Shown: positions 7,081 through 13,578 of the stretch, piece after piece
Layout: every line of letters starts with the position of its first letter
Numbering within the stretch: position 1 is the first letter of the stretch
Source of the DNA: Seribacter sulfatis
GTDB lineage: Bacteria > Verrucomicrobiota > Verrucomicrobiia > Opitutales > Seribacteraceae
Length of the DNA: 13,578 nucleotides
Direction of reading: 5' to 3'
NCBI RefSeq assembly: GCF_964187635.1
Contig: NZ_CAXLMO010000036.1
Location: forward strand, 1-13,578
Notes under the pieces: generated by a model
Database searches by the model: none
Seen by the model: the letters and a program-made list of their open reading frames with translations, nothing else
What the model was told of the DNA's origin: nothing
Made by a program: the position numbers and the translations under genes

Positions 7081-7479
7081 AGAAAAGAGATAGAAATAAA
7101 TTATGAACAAGAAATTAATAGCACCCATACTCACAATATTAGTAGGATTAGCTTGGTTATTGAATACGCTGAATATCATACCAAGTGTAGATTGGGTTTG
7201 GTCTATCGGTTTAGCCGCCGCCGGGATTCTTAGTATAGCGGTCGGAGGCTTCAACAAGGTATCAGTCGTGACAGGTCCATTTCTTATTGTGGCCTCTGTT
7301 TTCTCAGTATTGAGGCAAACAGGACGTATTAGTGTAGATCATGAGATTCCCATTTTAGTCATAGTCTTAGGAATTCTGATGCTTATATCACAGCTTTCCA
7401 GACTTCCTGTCCCCGATTTGTTTAAAGACGAGAATCACGAATAGCCTAACCAGTCGCTGGTGGTGACACGGCTAATACG
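7075..7479 (+). mobile_element. Integron-type gene cassette 2 (small membrane protein)
   Basis: A 405-base unit starting at the TTAGGC that follows G7074 and ending at the G of GTTAACT (7479-7485). Its left core GTTAGGC is the exact reverse complement of its right R'' box GCCTAAC (7444-7450), as expected of one circular cassette. It has the compact layout typical of cassettes: the gene starts 28 bases after the left junction, and its stop codon shares a base with R''. GC is lower than in cassette 1, so the two probably came from different sources. The weak point is the right end, where the folded site is short. Confidence 0.6.
7103..7444 (+). CDS. Small four-helix membrane protein (cassette cargo)
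   Basis: A 113-residue hydrophobic protein of unknown function. Four membrane segments can be seen, at about residues 5-23, 31-49, 54-71 and 82-97, with a short polar C-terminal tail (PDLFKDENHE). The helix pattern with Gly-rich turns and repeated GIL/GIA elements recalls the small membrane region shared by LiaI/LiaF-type proteins, but no motif fixes this. The ATG at 7103 is preceded by an A/G-rich stretch (7081-7096) that might serve as a weak ribosome site. The stop codon TAG at 7442-7444 shares its last base with the attC R'' box, so the gene fills its cassette almost completely. Promoterless cassette genes usually depend on transcription from outside. Confidence 0.75.
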   Translation: MNKKLIAPILTILVGLAWLLNTLNIIPSVDWVWSIGLAAAGILSIAVGGFNKVSVVTGPFLIVASVFSVLRQTGRISVDHEIPILVIVLGILMLISQLSRLPVPDLFKDENHE

Positions 7480-7485
7480 TTAACT
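7444..7485 (+). other. attC: Compact attC-like site of cassette 2
   Basis: R'' GCCTAAC (7444-7450), then CAGTCGCTGG as in many attC sites, and a core CGTTAAC at 7478-7484. GTTAACT misses the GTTRRRY pattern at one base, but this half derives from the insertion target. AGTCG (7452-7456) can pair with CGGCT (7469-7473), counting one G-T pair. Total length of 42 bases is below the usual minimum, so the site may be degenerate or its right edge may be misplaced. Confidence 0.5.
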
Positions 7486-7610
7486 TTTGGTAGTGTCGGG
7501 CAGCATCGATATCGAGATCGGTATGCATGAATTGACCGCAGTTCGGGTCAAGGCATTGCCGGTAAGATATTTGTTGCATGTAAAGTGCTTTTTCGTTCAG
7601 GCTGAAGTTC
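7486..7610. other. Intergenic region right of the cassettes
   Basis: 125 bases with no gene. It contains the 10-base palindrome TCGATATCGA (7506-7515) and the hairpin TTGACC-GCAGTTCG-GGTCAA (7532-7551). Either could be an operator or stop signal ahead of the phosphatase gene. This is the right host flank of the cassette insertion. Confidence 0.4.
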
Positions 7611-8672
7611 ATGAATAGTCACATTATTTTATACCTCTTTCTTTCTTTTTTTATCGCGGACATAACTCTTGCAGATAAGAAAAATTCATCTGATTTTGAG
7701 TTCAAAATTGCTTTTGGATCATGTGGTAAGCAAACCCATCCACTTCCCATATTTCATGAAGTCATCAAACAAAATCCCAACTTATTTATTTTCTTAGGGG
7801 ATAATATTTACGGTGATACTCATGATATGGATATCCTCAATAAAAAATACCAGCAATTAGGGACTAAGGAATCTTATCAGCACTTAATTCAAAACACCGA
7901 GGTGTTGGCGACCTGGGATGATCATGATTACGGTCAAAACGATGCCGGTAAGCATTATCCGCACAAAGCGGAATCCAAGGAAATCTTTTTGGAATTTTTT
8001 AAGGAACCTAAAAATTCAGAGAGGTATACACACAAGGGGATTTATCATTCAGTTTATAAGAAAGCAGGAAATAAAATCATACAGATCATTCTTCTGGATA
8101 ATCGTACCTTCAGGGATAACTTGGTGCGATTTCCGAAAGGGCAAAAGATCCCAGGTCGTTTTTTTTACCGACCCGATTACCTCCCTCATACGGACGAATC
8201 CAAAGCATTTCTTGGTGAAGAACAATGGTCCTGGCTCGAAGGTGAGCTTAAGAAAAAGGCGGATTTGCGAATTATTGCGTCAGGATCCCAATTTTCTCAT
8301 GAATATAATGGATATGAATCCTGGACTAATTTTCCACATGAACAGGAGCGCCTTATTCAATTAATCAAGAAAACCAAAGCGAACCATTTACTTTTTATCA
8401 GTGGAGATGTTCACTATGCTGAAGTATCCAAATTTGAGCATCCTGATTGCTATCCGATTTATGATGTCACCTCGAGTGGACTTTCCAGTACCTGGAGGTT
8501 TGCGACTCCCAATAAGAATCGAATGGAGGGCCCCATTATGGAAAACCATTTTGGATTATTGACTGTAAATTTTGAGCATGAGGATCCGTTCGTATTAGCT
8601 GAGGTATGGGATATTCGGGGTAATCAGCGCGTGGAATTTTCTATTCCGTTGAGTGAGATAAGCTTTCAGTAA
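7611..8672 (+). CDS. Secreted PhoD-like phosphatase
   Basis: A 353-residue phosphoesterase of the alkaline phosphatase D type, expected to hydrolyse phosphate mono- or diesters outside the cytoplasm with bound metals. Residues 1-21 are a signal peptide (MNSHIILYLFLSFFIADITLA). The family motifs follow in order: FGSC (35-38), LGDNIYGD (62-69), TWDDHDYGQND (101-111), LDNRTFRD (162-169), the EEQWSWLEGEL segment, and SGDVHYAE (264-271) followed by TSSGL. All Asp and His positions expected to hold metal look intact. It is shorter than classical PhoD because it lacks the N-terminal beta domain, like the compact forms common in marine bacteria. No Shine-Dalgarno is seen. It stands alone between the cassettes and the sulfatase operon. 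Family is firm; phosphate scavenging versus glycan processing is undecided. Confidence 0.9.
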   Translation: MNSHIILYLFLSFFIADITLADKKNSSDFEFKIAFGSCGKQTHPLPIFHEVIKQNPNLFIFLGDNIYGDTHDMDILNKKYQQLGTKESYQHLIQNTEVLATWDDHDYGQNDAGKHYPHKAESKEIFLEFFKEPKNSERYTHKGIYHSVYKKAGNKIIQIILLDNRTFRDNLVRFPKGQKIPGRFFYRPDYLPHTDESKAFLGEEQWSWLEGELKKKADLRIIASGSQFSHEYNGYESWTNFPHEQERLIQLIKKTKANHLLFISGDVHYAEVSKFEHPDCYPIYDVTSSGLSSTWRFATPNKNRMEGPIMENHFGLLTVNFEHEDPFVLAEVWDIRGNQRVEFSIPLSEISFQ

Positions 8673-8710
8673 GAACGGTTGCTGTTCTATAAAATATATT
8701 CATAGATGAA

Positions 8711-8735
8711 GAATTTTCATTGAGGATGAAAATTC
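8711..8735 (+). promoter_or_regulatory. 10-bp perfect hairpin ahead of the sulfatase operon
   Basis: GAATTTTCAT (8711-8720) pairs perfectly with ATGAAAATTC (8726-8735) around a 5-base loop TGAGG. No T run follows, so it is not a standard terminator. It is 37 bases before the first sulfatase start. A second small stem, CCC-TTTA-GGG at 8755-8764, contains AGGG, the only Shine-Dalgarno-like sequence before the ATG at 8773. A leader with folding-dependent translation is possible but unproven. Confidence 0.45.
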
Positions 8736-8772
8736 AAACAGGTACTGATTAAATCCCTTTAGGGCTTTTATT

Positions 8773-10206
8773 ATGAAAAACTTAATTCAATTACTTATTT
8801 TCCTTTGTGCCGGATGCTTTTGGACATCCGCAAAAAAATCAAAACCAAATGTTTTGTTTCTGATGTCAGACGATCTCAATACGGCATTGAGTGGATTTGG
8901 GCATCCGCAATGCAAAACACCGGAACTCGACAAGCTGGCTAGTCGGGGCATGCGCTTCGAGAATATGCATTGCCAATACCCTGTTTGTGGTGCATCGCGT
9001 GCTTCGTTGATGTCGGGACTATATCCTTACACGAATGGAACTCTGGGCAATGCGGGTACCCTGCGAGGAAATATGCCGGATGTGGTCACCATGTCACAAA
9101 TGTTTAGAAAAAATGGTTACCGGGTTGGCCGAGTCAGTAAGATTTATCATATGGGCATTCCTCCTGAGATCATTGCCGGTACTGCCACGCGAGACGACCC
9201 GCACTCCTGGGATGAGGCCGTCAATATCAAGGCACCTGAACAGCACGCTCCGGGGGTGAGCACGCATTGGTCTCCCAAAGACAAGGGTTCGCAGACTTTT
9301 GAAGGAGTCGAGGCGGAGGGTGATGACTTGGTGCATGCCGACGGACTAGCAGCAGAAGCGGCGATCAAGTTTCTAAACAAGCATCATGAAAAACCTTTCT
9401 TTCTTGCGGTGGGCTTTGTTCGTCCGCATGTCCCACTGGTAGCTCCTAAAAAATATTTTAAGCTTTACGACCGCAAGGCGATGAAGGCACCGGTGGTTCC
9501 TGCGAATGACCTTGAGGATGTGCCCAAGATCATCCGGGGATACAAAGCGAATGGCGGTTATGGCGTGACTCCGGAACTCCACAAGGGGTTATTGCAGGCT
9601 TACTACGCAAGCATTTCATACATGGATGCTCAAGTTGGTAAAGTCATTCGTGCACTTGAACAGCTAGGGCACATGAAGGATACCATCATTGTCTTTAGCA
9701 GCGATCATGGCTACCTGCTTGGTGAGCATCACAAGTTTCAAAAACAGCATTTATTTGAAGAATCGACCCGTGTGCCTTTCATTCTCTCGGTTCCATGGAT
9801 GAAGGATACCCACGGGAACCAGACCAAGAAGATTACCGAACTGGTTGATCTCTATCCCACGCTCGCTGAACTTGCCGGTCTGACTCCCCCAAGTGTACTT
9901 CAGGGCCAGAGTCTGGTGGCACTTCTTGATGATCCGGTCGCCAAGGCATGGAAGAAGGATATGGCTTTCACCATCAGCCGCAGTGGCGGCGAATCCATTC
10001 GCACCCACGATTGGCGTTACACCCATTGGGGTTATGGGGACAAGGGACAAGAACTGTATGACTTAAAGAAGGATCCTGGTGAGTTTACCAACCTTGCCGA
10101 TGATCCCAATTATTCTGCTTCTATGAAAAAGCTGAAGAAGCAGCTCCTGTCTAAACGAATCGAAGCAGGCTACTCAGTCGAACGGTTTGGTAAAAAGAAG
10201 AAGTGA
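8773..10206 (+). CDS. Type I sulfatase, iduronate-2-sulfatase-like, CxAxR variant
   Basis: A 477-residue secreted sulfatase. Residues 1-20 are a signal peptide; a Cys at 15 (LCAGC) resembles a lipobox only loosely. The metal motif SDDLN holds Asp33 and Asp34. The formylglycine motif is C72-G-A-S-R76, with Ala in place of the usual Pro, an accepted CxAxR variant. GFVRPHVPLVAP, then Asp311-His312 in SSDHGYLLGEHHKFQKQ, are the pattern of the iduronate-2-sulfatase-like branch, where SDHG replaces the SDNG of arylsulfatases. The end is Lys-rich (KKKK). It is the first gene of a run of four sulfatases, with the next 26 bases on. A substrate with 2-sulfated uronic acid would fit the branch and the nearby lyase domain, but the branch covers other glycans too. 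Confidence 0.93.
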   Translation: MKNLIQLLIFLCAGCFWTSAKKSKPNVLFLMSDDLNTALSGFGHPQCKTPELDKLASRGMRFENMHCQYPVCGASRASLMSGLYPYTNGTLGNAGTLRGNMPDVVTMSQMFRKNGYRVGRVSKIYHMGIPPEIIAGTATRDDPHSWDEAVNIKAPEQHAPGVSTHWSPKDKGSQTFEGVEAEGDDLVHADGLAAEAAIKFLNKHHEKPFFLAVGFVRPHVPLVAPKKYFKLYDRKAMKAPVVPANDLEDVPKIIRGYKANGGYGVTPELHKGLLQAYYASISYMDAQVGKVIRALEQLGHMKDTIIVFSSDHGYLLGEHHKFQKQHLFEESTRVPFILSVPWMKDTHGNQTKKITELVDLYPTLAELAGLTPPSVLQGQSLVALLDDPVAKAWKKDMAFTISRSGGESIRTHDWRYTHWGYGDKGQELYDLKKDPGEFTNLADDPNYSASMKKLKKQLLSKRIEAGYSVERFGKKKK

Positions 10207-10232
10207 ACACCCAGCACTTTACATTTTAAATT

Positions 10233-11645
10233 ATGAAAAAATCATATCTCCTCTTCTCTCTTGTCGCCTTTCAAATCTTGGCCTTAGCTGCCAAATCCAA
10301 ACCAAATGTTTTACTTGTCTCCATTGATGACTTGAATGACTGGGTAGGTTGTATGGGTGGACACCCCCAAGCTAAAACTCCAAATATCGACCGAGTGGCC
10401 AAGATGGGAACCCTGTTTAATAATGCTCATTGCCAATCCCCTGTTTGTAATCCTTCAAGGGCAAGTATGATGACTGGGCGCTACCCGCATACTAGTGGGG
10501 TGTATTTTTTAAGTCCTGATCTTGAGGAAGCCCCGGTTCTTAAAAACCTAAAAACTATGCCTGAAGTTTTCGCTGATCATGGGTATAAAACCATGGCAGC
10601 AGGAAAAATCTATCATACCCGTGATCATCGTTTTTTTCAGAGTTACAAGCCGACTGGTGGATTTGGGCCTCGCCCCAAGAAAAAGATTTCCCAACCACAT
10701 GGACATCCGTTATGGGACTGGGGGATTTTCCCGGATGATGACAATTTGATGCCTGATATGAAATGTGCCAAATGGGCAGTCGATCAATTGAGTCAGAAAC
10801 ATGATAAACCCTTTTTTATGGGCGTTGGTTTTTATCGTCCGCATGTTCCCATGTTTGCCACAAAGAAGTGGTTTGATATGCACCCGAAAGATAAAATTAA
10901 ACTCCCCGCTGTACCTGGTGATGACCTTAAAGACCTCAGTCAGTATGCGATTGATCTGACGAATTTAGAGCATGTTTCCCCAACTCATGAATGGGTGACC
11001 GGGGCGGGGCAGTGGGAGCATGCCGTTCAATCCTATCTTGCTTCGGTAACTTTTGCTGACCATTGCCTTGGGCTTGTGCTCGATGCCCTCGAGAAAAGTG
11101 AATACGCAGACAACACAATCATTGCCTTGTTTTCTGATCATGGGTTCCATCTCGGAGAAAAGGAACGCTGGGCGAAGCGTTCCCTCTGGGAGGACGGAAC
11201 CCGGGTGCCTGTGGTTGTGGCAGCACCAGGGCATAAGGCTGCCCAAAAGACGAATCGTCCTGCTGAACTTTTGGATATTTTCCCCACCTTGCTTGAACTG
11301 GCCGGTTTGCCAAAAGATGAAACTCAGGAAGGACAGAGCCTGGTTCCTCTGATGAAAAAACCTCAGCGAGAATGGAATCATCCCGCGATTACAAGTTTTG
11401 GGCTGGGTAATTATTCGGTACGGTCTACCAACTATCGTTTTATCCAGTACTTTGACGGTTCCCGTGAGCTCTACAATCTGAGAGATGATCCTCATGAATG
11501 GAACAATCTAATCGATAATCCTAAGATGAAAAAAGTTATCCAGGAACATGCATCCTTTATTCCGCAAAAACAACATCCCATTCTTCCCGGGAAATCCACT
11601 GGGCATAAGGCTTATGCCGCAGCGAATGGAAAGCTAAATAAATAG
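10233..11645 (+). CDS. Type I sulfatase, iduronate-2-sulfatase-like
   Basis: A 470-residue secreted sulfatase closely related in layout to the gene before it. Residues 1-20 are the signal peptide (ending LALAA). Asp32 and Asp33 lie in SIDDLND, and the formylglycine motif is the standard C72-N-P-S-R76, at the same residue number as in its neighbour. GVGFYRPHVPMFA and the Asp302-His303 pair in FSDHGFHLGEKERWAKRSLWEDG are typical of the iduronate-2-sulfatase-like branch. The C-terminal LYNLRDDPHEWNNL is the usual sulfatase ending. No Shine-Dalgarno precedes the ATG. The next gene follows after 11 bases. The tandem pair looks like an old duplication that has diverged, and the two may attack different positions or residues of one glycan (inference). 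Confidence 0.95.
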   Translation: MKKSYLLFSLVAFQILALAAKSKPNVLLVSIDDLNDWVGCMGGHPQAKTPNIDRVAKMGTLFNNAHCQSPVCNPSRASMMTGRYPHTSGVYFLSPDLEEAPVLKNLKTMPEVFADHGYKTMAAGKIYHTRDHRFFQSYKPTGGFGPRPKKKISQPHGHPLWDWGIFPDDDNLMPDMKCAKWAVDQLSQKHDKPFFMGVGFYRPHVPMFATKKWFDMHPKDKIKLPAVPGDDLKDLSQYAIDLTNLEHVSPTHEWVTGAGQWEHAVQSYLASVTFADHCLGLVLDALEKSEYADNTIIALFSDHGFHLGEKERWAKRSLWEDGTRVPVVVAAPGHKAAQKTNRPAELLDIFPTLLELAGLPKDETQEGQSLVPLMKKPQREWNHPAITSFGLGNYSVRSTNYRFIQYFDGSRELYNLRDDPHEWNNLIDNPKMKKVIQEHASFIPQKQHPILPGKSTGHKAYAAANGKLNK

Positions 11646-11656
11646 ACAATCGAATC

Positions 11657-13120
11657 ATGGATTCTCTTTTCAGAATACATGCAACCATTGTTAGTCTTTT
11701 ATTTGTTCATCTTGTTGTAAGTGCTGATACGCCAAGCATGATCTTTTTAATGACGGATGATCAGGGTTGGGGGGATGTTGGATACAATGGCCATCCCAAG
11801 ATTAAGACCCCACATCTTGACGACATGGCAAGGTCTGGTCTTCGCTTCGATCGCTTCTATGCCGGTGCGTCCGTTTGCAGTCCAACTCGAGCTTCATGTA
11901 TGACAGGTCGCTGCAATTGGCGTGTAAGCATCAATGATCCATCGCGGGCAGATGAGGAGCATTTACCGCAGGAAGAAATTACCTTACCTGAGGCTTTAAA
12001 GGAAAAAGGCTATGCAACCGGACACTTTGGCAAGTGGCACTTGGGTGGTTTCGATGAAAAAATGGCGAAAGGACCGGTCCATGTGATGCCGCCATGGAAA
12101 GCAGGTTTTGAAGAATGTTTTTCAACCTTCAATGTTTTAGTAACCCACGACCCCTATGCCAAAATCGGCAAGCACGGCATCGAGGGTTTGTATTGGCACA
12201 ACGGGCGTAACATCCCGTTCGAGGAGGGGCAAAAGGATCCTACCCTGCGTGGTGACGACGCGGCCATCGTGATGAACAAGGCGATTCCTTTCATCCGTGA
12301 GCAGGCCGAGGCAAAGAAACCCTTCCTTGCCGTGATTTGGTTCCACAATGTGCATACCCCTCTGGGCAAGAACCCCGAACTGATGAAGCAATACGCGGAC
12401 TGTTCGGTCAAGGAGCAGATCTACTACAGCAATATCACCGCGGTGGACACCCAAGTGGGAGCCTTGCGCAAGGCCCTCCGCGAGCTCGGCATAGCAGACA
12501 ACACCATGGTCTGGTTCACCAGTGACAACGGCCCCAACCTGAAGGAAAAGAAGGAGGTGATTTATGCTGAAGCTCAGAATGGAAAATTTAATTATACGCC
12601 ACTTGGATCCACAGGAGCCTACCGTGGTTGGAAGCGCTTTCTTTATGAGGGAGGTATTCTTATGCCGGGCATCCTCGAGTGGCCCGCCCGGATCAAGAAG
12701 CCATTCTCCACCGACCTGCCCGCGGTGACCAGTGACTATTTTCCCACCGCTCTCGCCGCAGCAGGTATTCCTCTACCGGATGATCGGGAATATGATGGCA
12801 TCAATCTGTTACCCTTAATTGATGGAAAGATGAAAAAACGAAAGGGGATCGGTTTTCATTGCAGGGGGATGGATGCCTGGATTGAGAAGAAATATAAAAT
12901 CATTCGCATTTCCAGTAAAAAGGAACAGAAAAATCCATGGGAACTCTACGATCTTTTGAAAGATCCTTTTGAAGAGAATAATGTAGCCAAGAAATTTCCA
13001 GGTGTGGTGGAAAGAATGAATCAGGAATTTACGGATTGGGCGACCTCCGTACAGGCAGATGAAAAAAAGGTGTTAGAAAAATATCATTCATCCAAAACTA
13101 AAACGAAAAAATCAAAATGA
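11657..13120 (+). CDS. Type I sulfatase, arylsulfatase A-like, with mosaic GC
   Basis: A 487-residue secreted sulfatase. Residues 1-23 form the signal peptide (ending VVSA). Metal residues Asp34 and Asp35 lie in MTDDQGWGDVGYNG. The formylglycine motif is C74-S-P-T-R78. GHFGKWHLGG, WFHNVHTPLG and Asp290-Asn291 in TSDNGPN place it in the arylsulfatase A-like branch, unlike the two genes before it. The C terminus is Lys-rich. Base composition is uneven: about 12141-12545 and 12661-12720 reach roughly 57-65% GC with C/G-ending codons, while the stretch between and the rest are about 37-50%. The reading frame is intact throughout. This suggests internal replacement by recombination with a GC-rich relative. 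The next sulfatase overlaps its stop by four bases (ATGA), so translation is probably coupled. Confidence 0.95.
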   Translation: MDSLFRIHATIVSLLFVHLVVSADTPSMIFLMTDDQGWGDVGYNGHPKIKTPHLDDMARSGLRFDRFYAGASVCSPTRASCMTGRCNWRVSINDPSRADEEHLPQEEITLPEALKEKGYATGHFGKWHLGGFDEKMAKGPVHVMPPWKAGFEECFSTFNVLVTHDPYAKIGKHGIEGLYWHNGRNIPFEEGQKDPTLRGDDAAIVMNKAIPFIREQAEAKKPFLAVIWFHNVHTPLGKNPELMKQYADCSVKEQIYYSNITAVDTQVGALRKALRELGIADNTMVWFTSDNGPNLKEKKEVIYAEAQNGKFNYTPLGSTGAYRGWKRFLYEGGILMPGILEWPARIKKPFSTDLPAVTSDYFPTALAAAGIPLPDDREYDGINLLPLIDGKMKKRKGIGFHCRGMDAWIEKKYKIIRISSKKEQKNPWELYDLLKDPFEENNVAKKFPGVVERMNQEFTDWATSVQADEKKVLEKYHSSKTKTKKSK

Positions 13121-13578
13121 TGATTAAAATTTATTCAATTCTTCTATGCATCTTTTTAATCCTTCGAGTAAGCGCTGAAAAAAAGCCCAATTTTCTTTTC
13201 ATCATCGTGGACGATCAGTCCCCGTTGGATCTTAAGATATACAATCCGCGGTCCATTCTCGATACCCCCAATATTGATCGTCTGGCCAAGCAGGGAATGG
13301 TCCTGGATGGTGCCTATCATATGGGAGCCTGGGTGGGAGGAGTCTGTACCCCTTCCCGTCATATGGTGATGTCGGGCCGTACGGTTTGGCATGTTCCGGA
13401 TAAACCGGGTCGTATTATGAATCCTCATGTGACCGATCCCAAGAGAGTGCCTCCTGATTTGGCAGAATATAGTTTACCGGCCGTTTTTAATCGTGCCGGT
13501 TATGACACCATGCGCACCTGTAAGAATGGAAACAGTTACGAGGCCGCCAACAAACTTTTCACTGTTCGTCACGACGGT
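13117..13578 (+). CDS. Type I sulfatase, 3' end beyond the window
   Basis: The first 154 residues of a sulfatase, still open at the right edge. The ATG at 13117 overlaps the stop of the gene before it (ATGA); a second ATG follows directly. Residues 1-20 form a signal peptide (ending LRVSA). Asp32 and Asp33 lie in IIVDDQSP, and the formylglycine motif is C77-T-P-S-R81 within GGVCTPSRHMVMSGR. The stretch between (DLKIYNPRSILDTPNIDRL, then AYHMGAWVGG) differs clearly from the other four sulfatases here, so it belongs to a separate subfamily with a probably different sulfate position. PAVFNRAGYDTMRTCKNGNSY occupies the place of the usual GY.T...GKWH segment. Last visible member of the sulfatase operon. 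The family is firm; the specificity is unknown. Confidence 0.9.
   Translation, partial: MMIKIYSILLCIFLILRVSAEKKPNFLFIIVDDQSPLDLKIYNPRSILDTPNIDRLAKQGMVLDGAYHMGAWVGGVCTPSRHMVMSGRTVWHVPDKPGRIMNPHVTDPKRVPPDLAEYSLPAVFNRAGYDTMRTCKNGNSYEAANKLFTVRHDG

Noticed and set aside
7015..7233. Plus-strand frame crossing the attC site into cassette 2
   Set aside because: It spans a recombination junction and overlaps the better membrane-protein frame; its sequence looks random.
7561..7610. GTTCAGGC near 7595 as the true right end of the second attC
   Set aside because: It does not fit GTTRRRY, and the resulting site would lack matching inner boxes.
7918..8364. Plus-strand frame of 148 codons inside the PhoD-like gene
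   Set aside because: Out-of-frame shadow of a gene with all family motifs intact.
10965..11495. Minus-strand frame of 176 codons
   Set aside because: Fully antisense to a motif-complete sulfatase, with no recognisable protein features.
1..13578. tRNA, rRNA, CRISPR arrays or transposase genes
   Set aside because: No tRNA-like arms, direct-repeat arrays or transposase motifs were seen on reading; an exhaustive search was not possible by eye.

Overview
This window reads as a carbohydrate-degradation locus of a sulfatase-rich bacterium. A marine member of the Planctomycetota/Verrucomicrobiota/Lentisphaerota (PVC) group is the best guess. That guess rests on the number of secreted type I sulfatases, the near absence of Shine-Dalgarno sequences before most genes, and the moderate GC of about 40-45%. 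No rRNA or other marker gene is present, so the phylum is an inference. All genes are on the + strand.

Layout. 1-1272: sulfatase cut by the left edge. 1311-3281: secreted two-domain protein joining a heparinase-like polysaccharide lyase to a calcineurin-like phosphoesterase. 3372-3905: small lipoprotein. 4111-5405: two-gene unit of an exported heavy-metal-associated (CxxC) protein and an outer-membrane beta-barrel. 5406-5677: AT-rich, non-coding, with a large inverted repeat. 5678-7479: two integron-type gene cassettes in tandem. 7611-8672: secreted PhoD-like phosphatase. 8773-13578: operon of four sulfatases, the last cut by the right edge.

The cassettes are the least expected structure. 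Cassette 1 (5678-7074) carries a secreted SGNH/GDSL hydrolase and ends in a well-formed attC site. Cassette 2 (7075-7479) carries a small four-helix membrane protein and ends in a very short attC-like site. In both cases the core-site bases at the left junction are the exact reverse complement of the R'' box at the right end of the same cassette (GTTATGC/GCATAAC and GTTAGGC/GCCTAAC). That is what recombination of circular cassettes at G^TT predicts. Cassette 1 has about 55-57% GC and a clear Shine-Dalgarno, unlike its neighbours. No integrase is visible, so this is an integrase-less cassette cluster or the distal part of an array.

How the genes could work together (inference): a sulfated, uronate-containing polysaccharide is cut by the lyase. 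Sulfate esters are removed by at least five sulfatases with different active-site contexts. Ester groups may be removed by the cassette-borne SGNH hydrolase, and phosphate esters by the two phosphoesterases. The metal-binding protein and barrel pair looks like a separate metal-handling unit. The substrate cannot be named from sequence alone.
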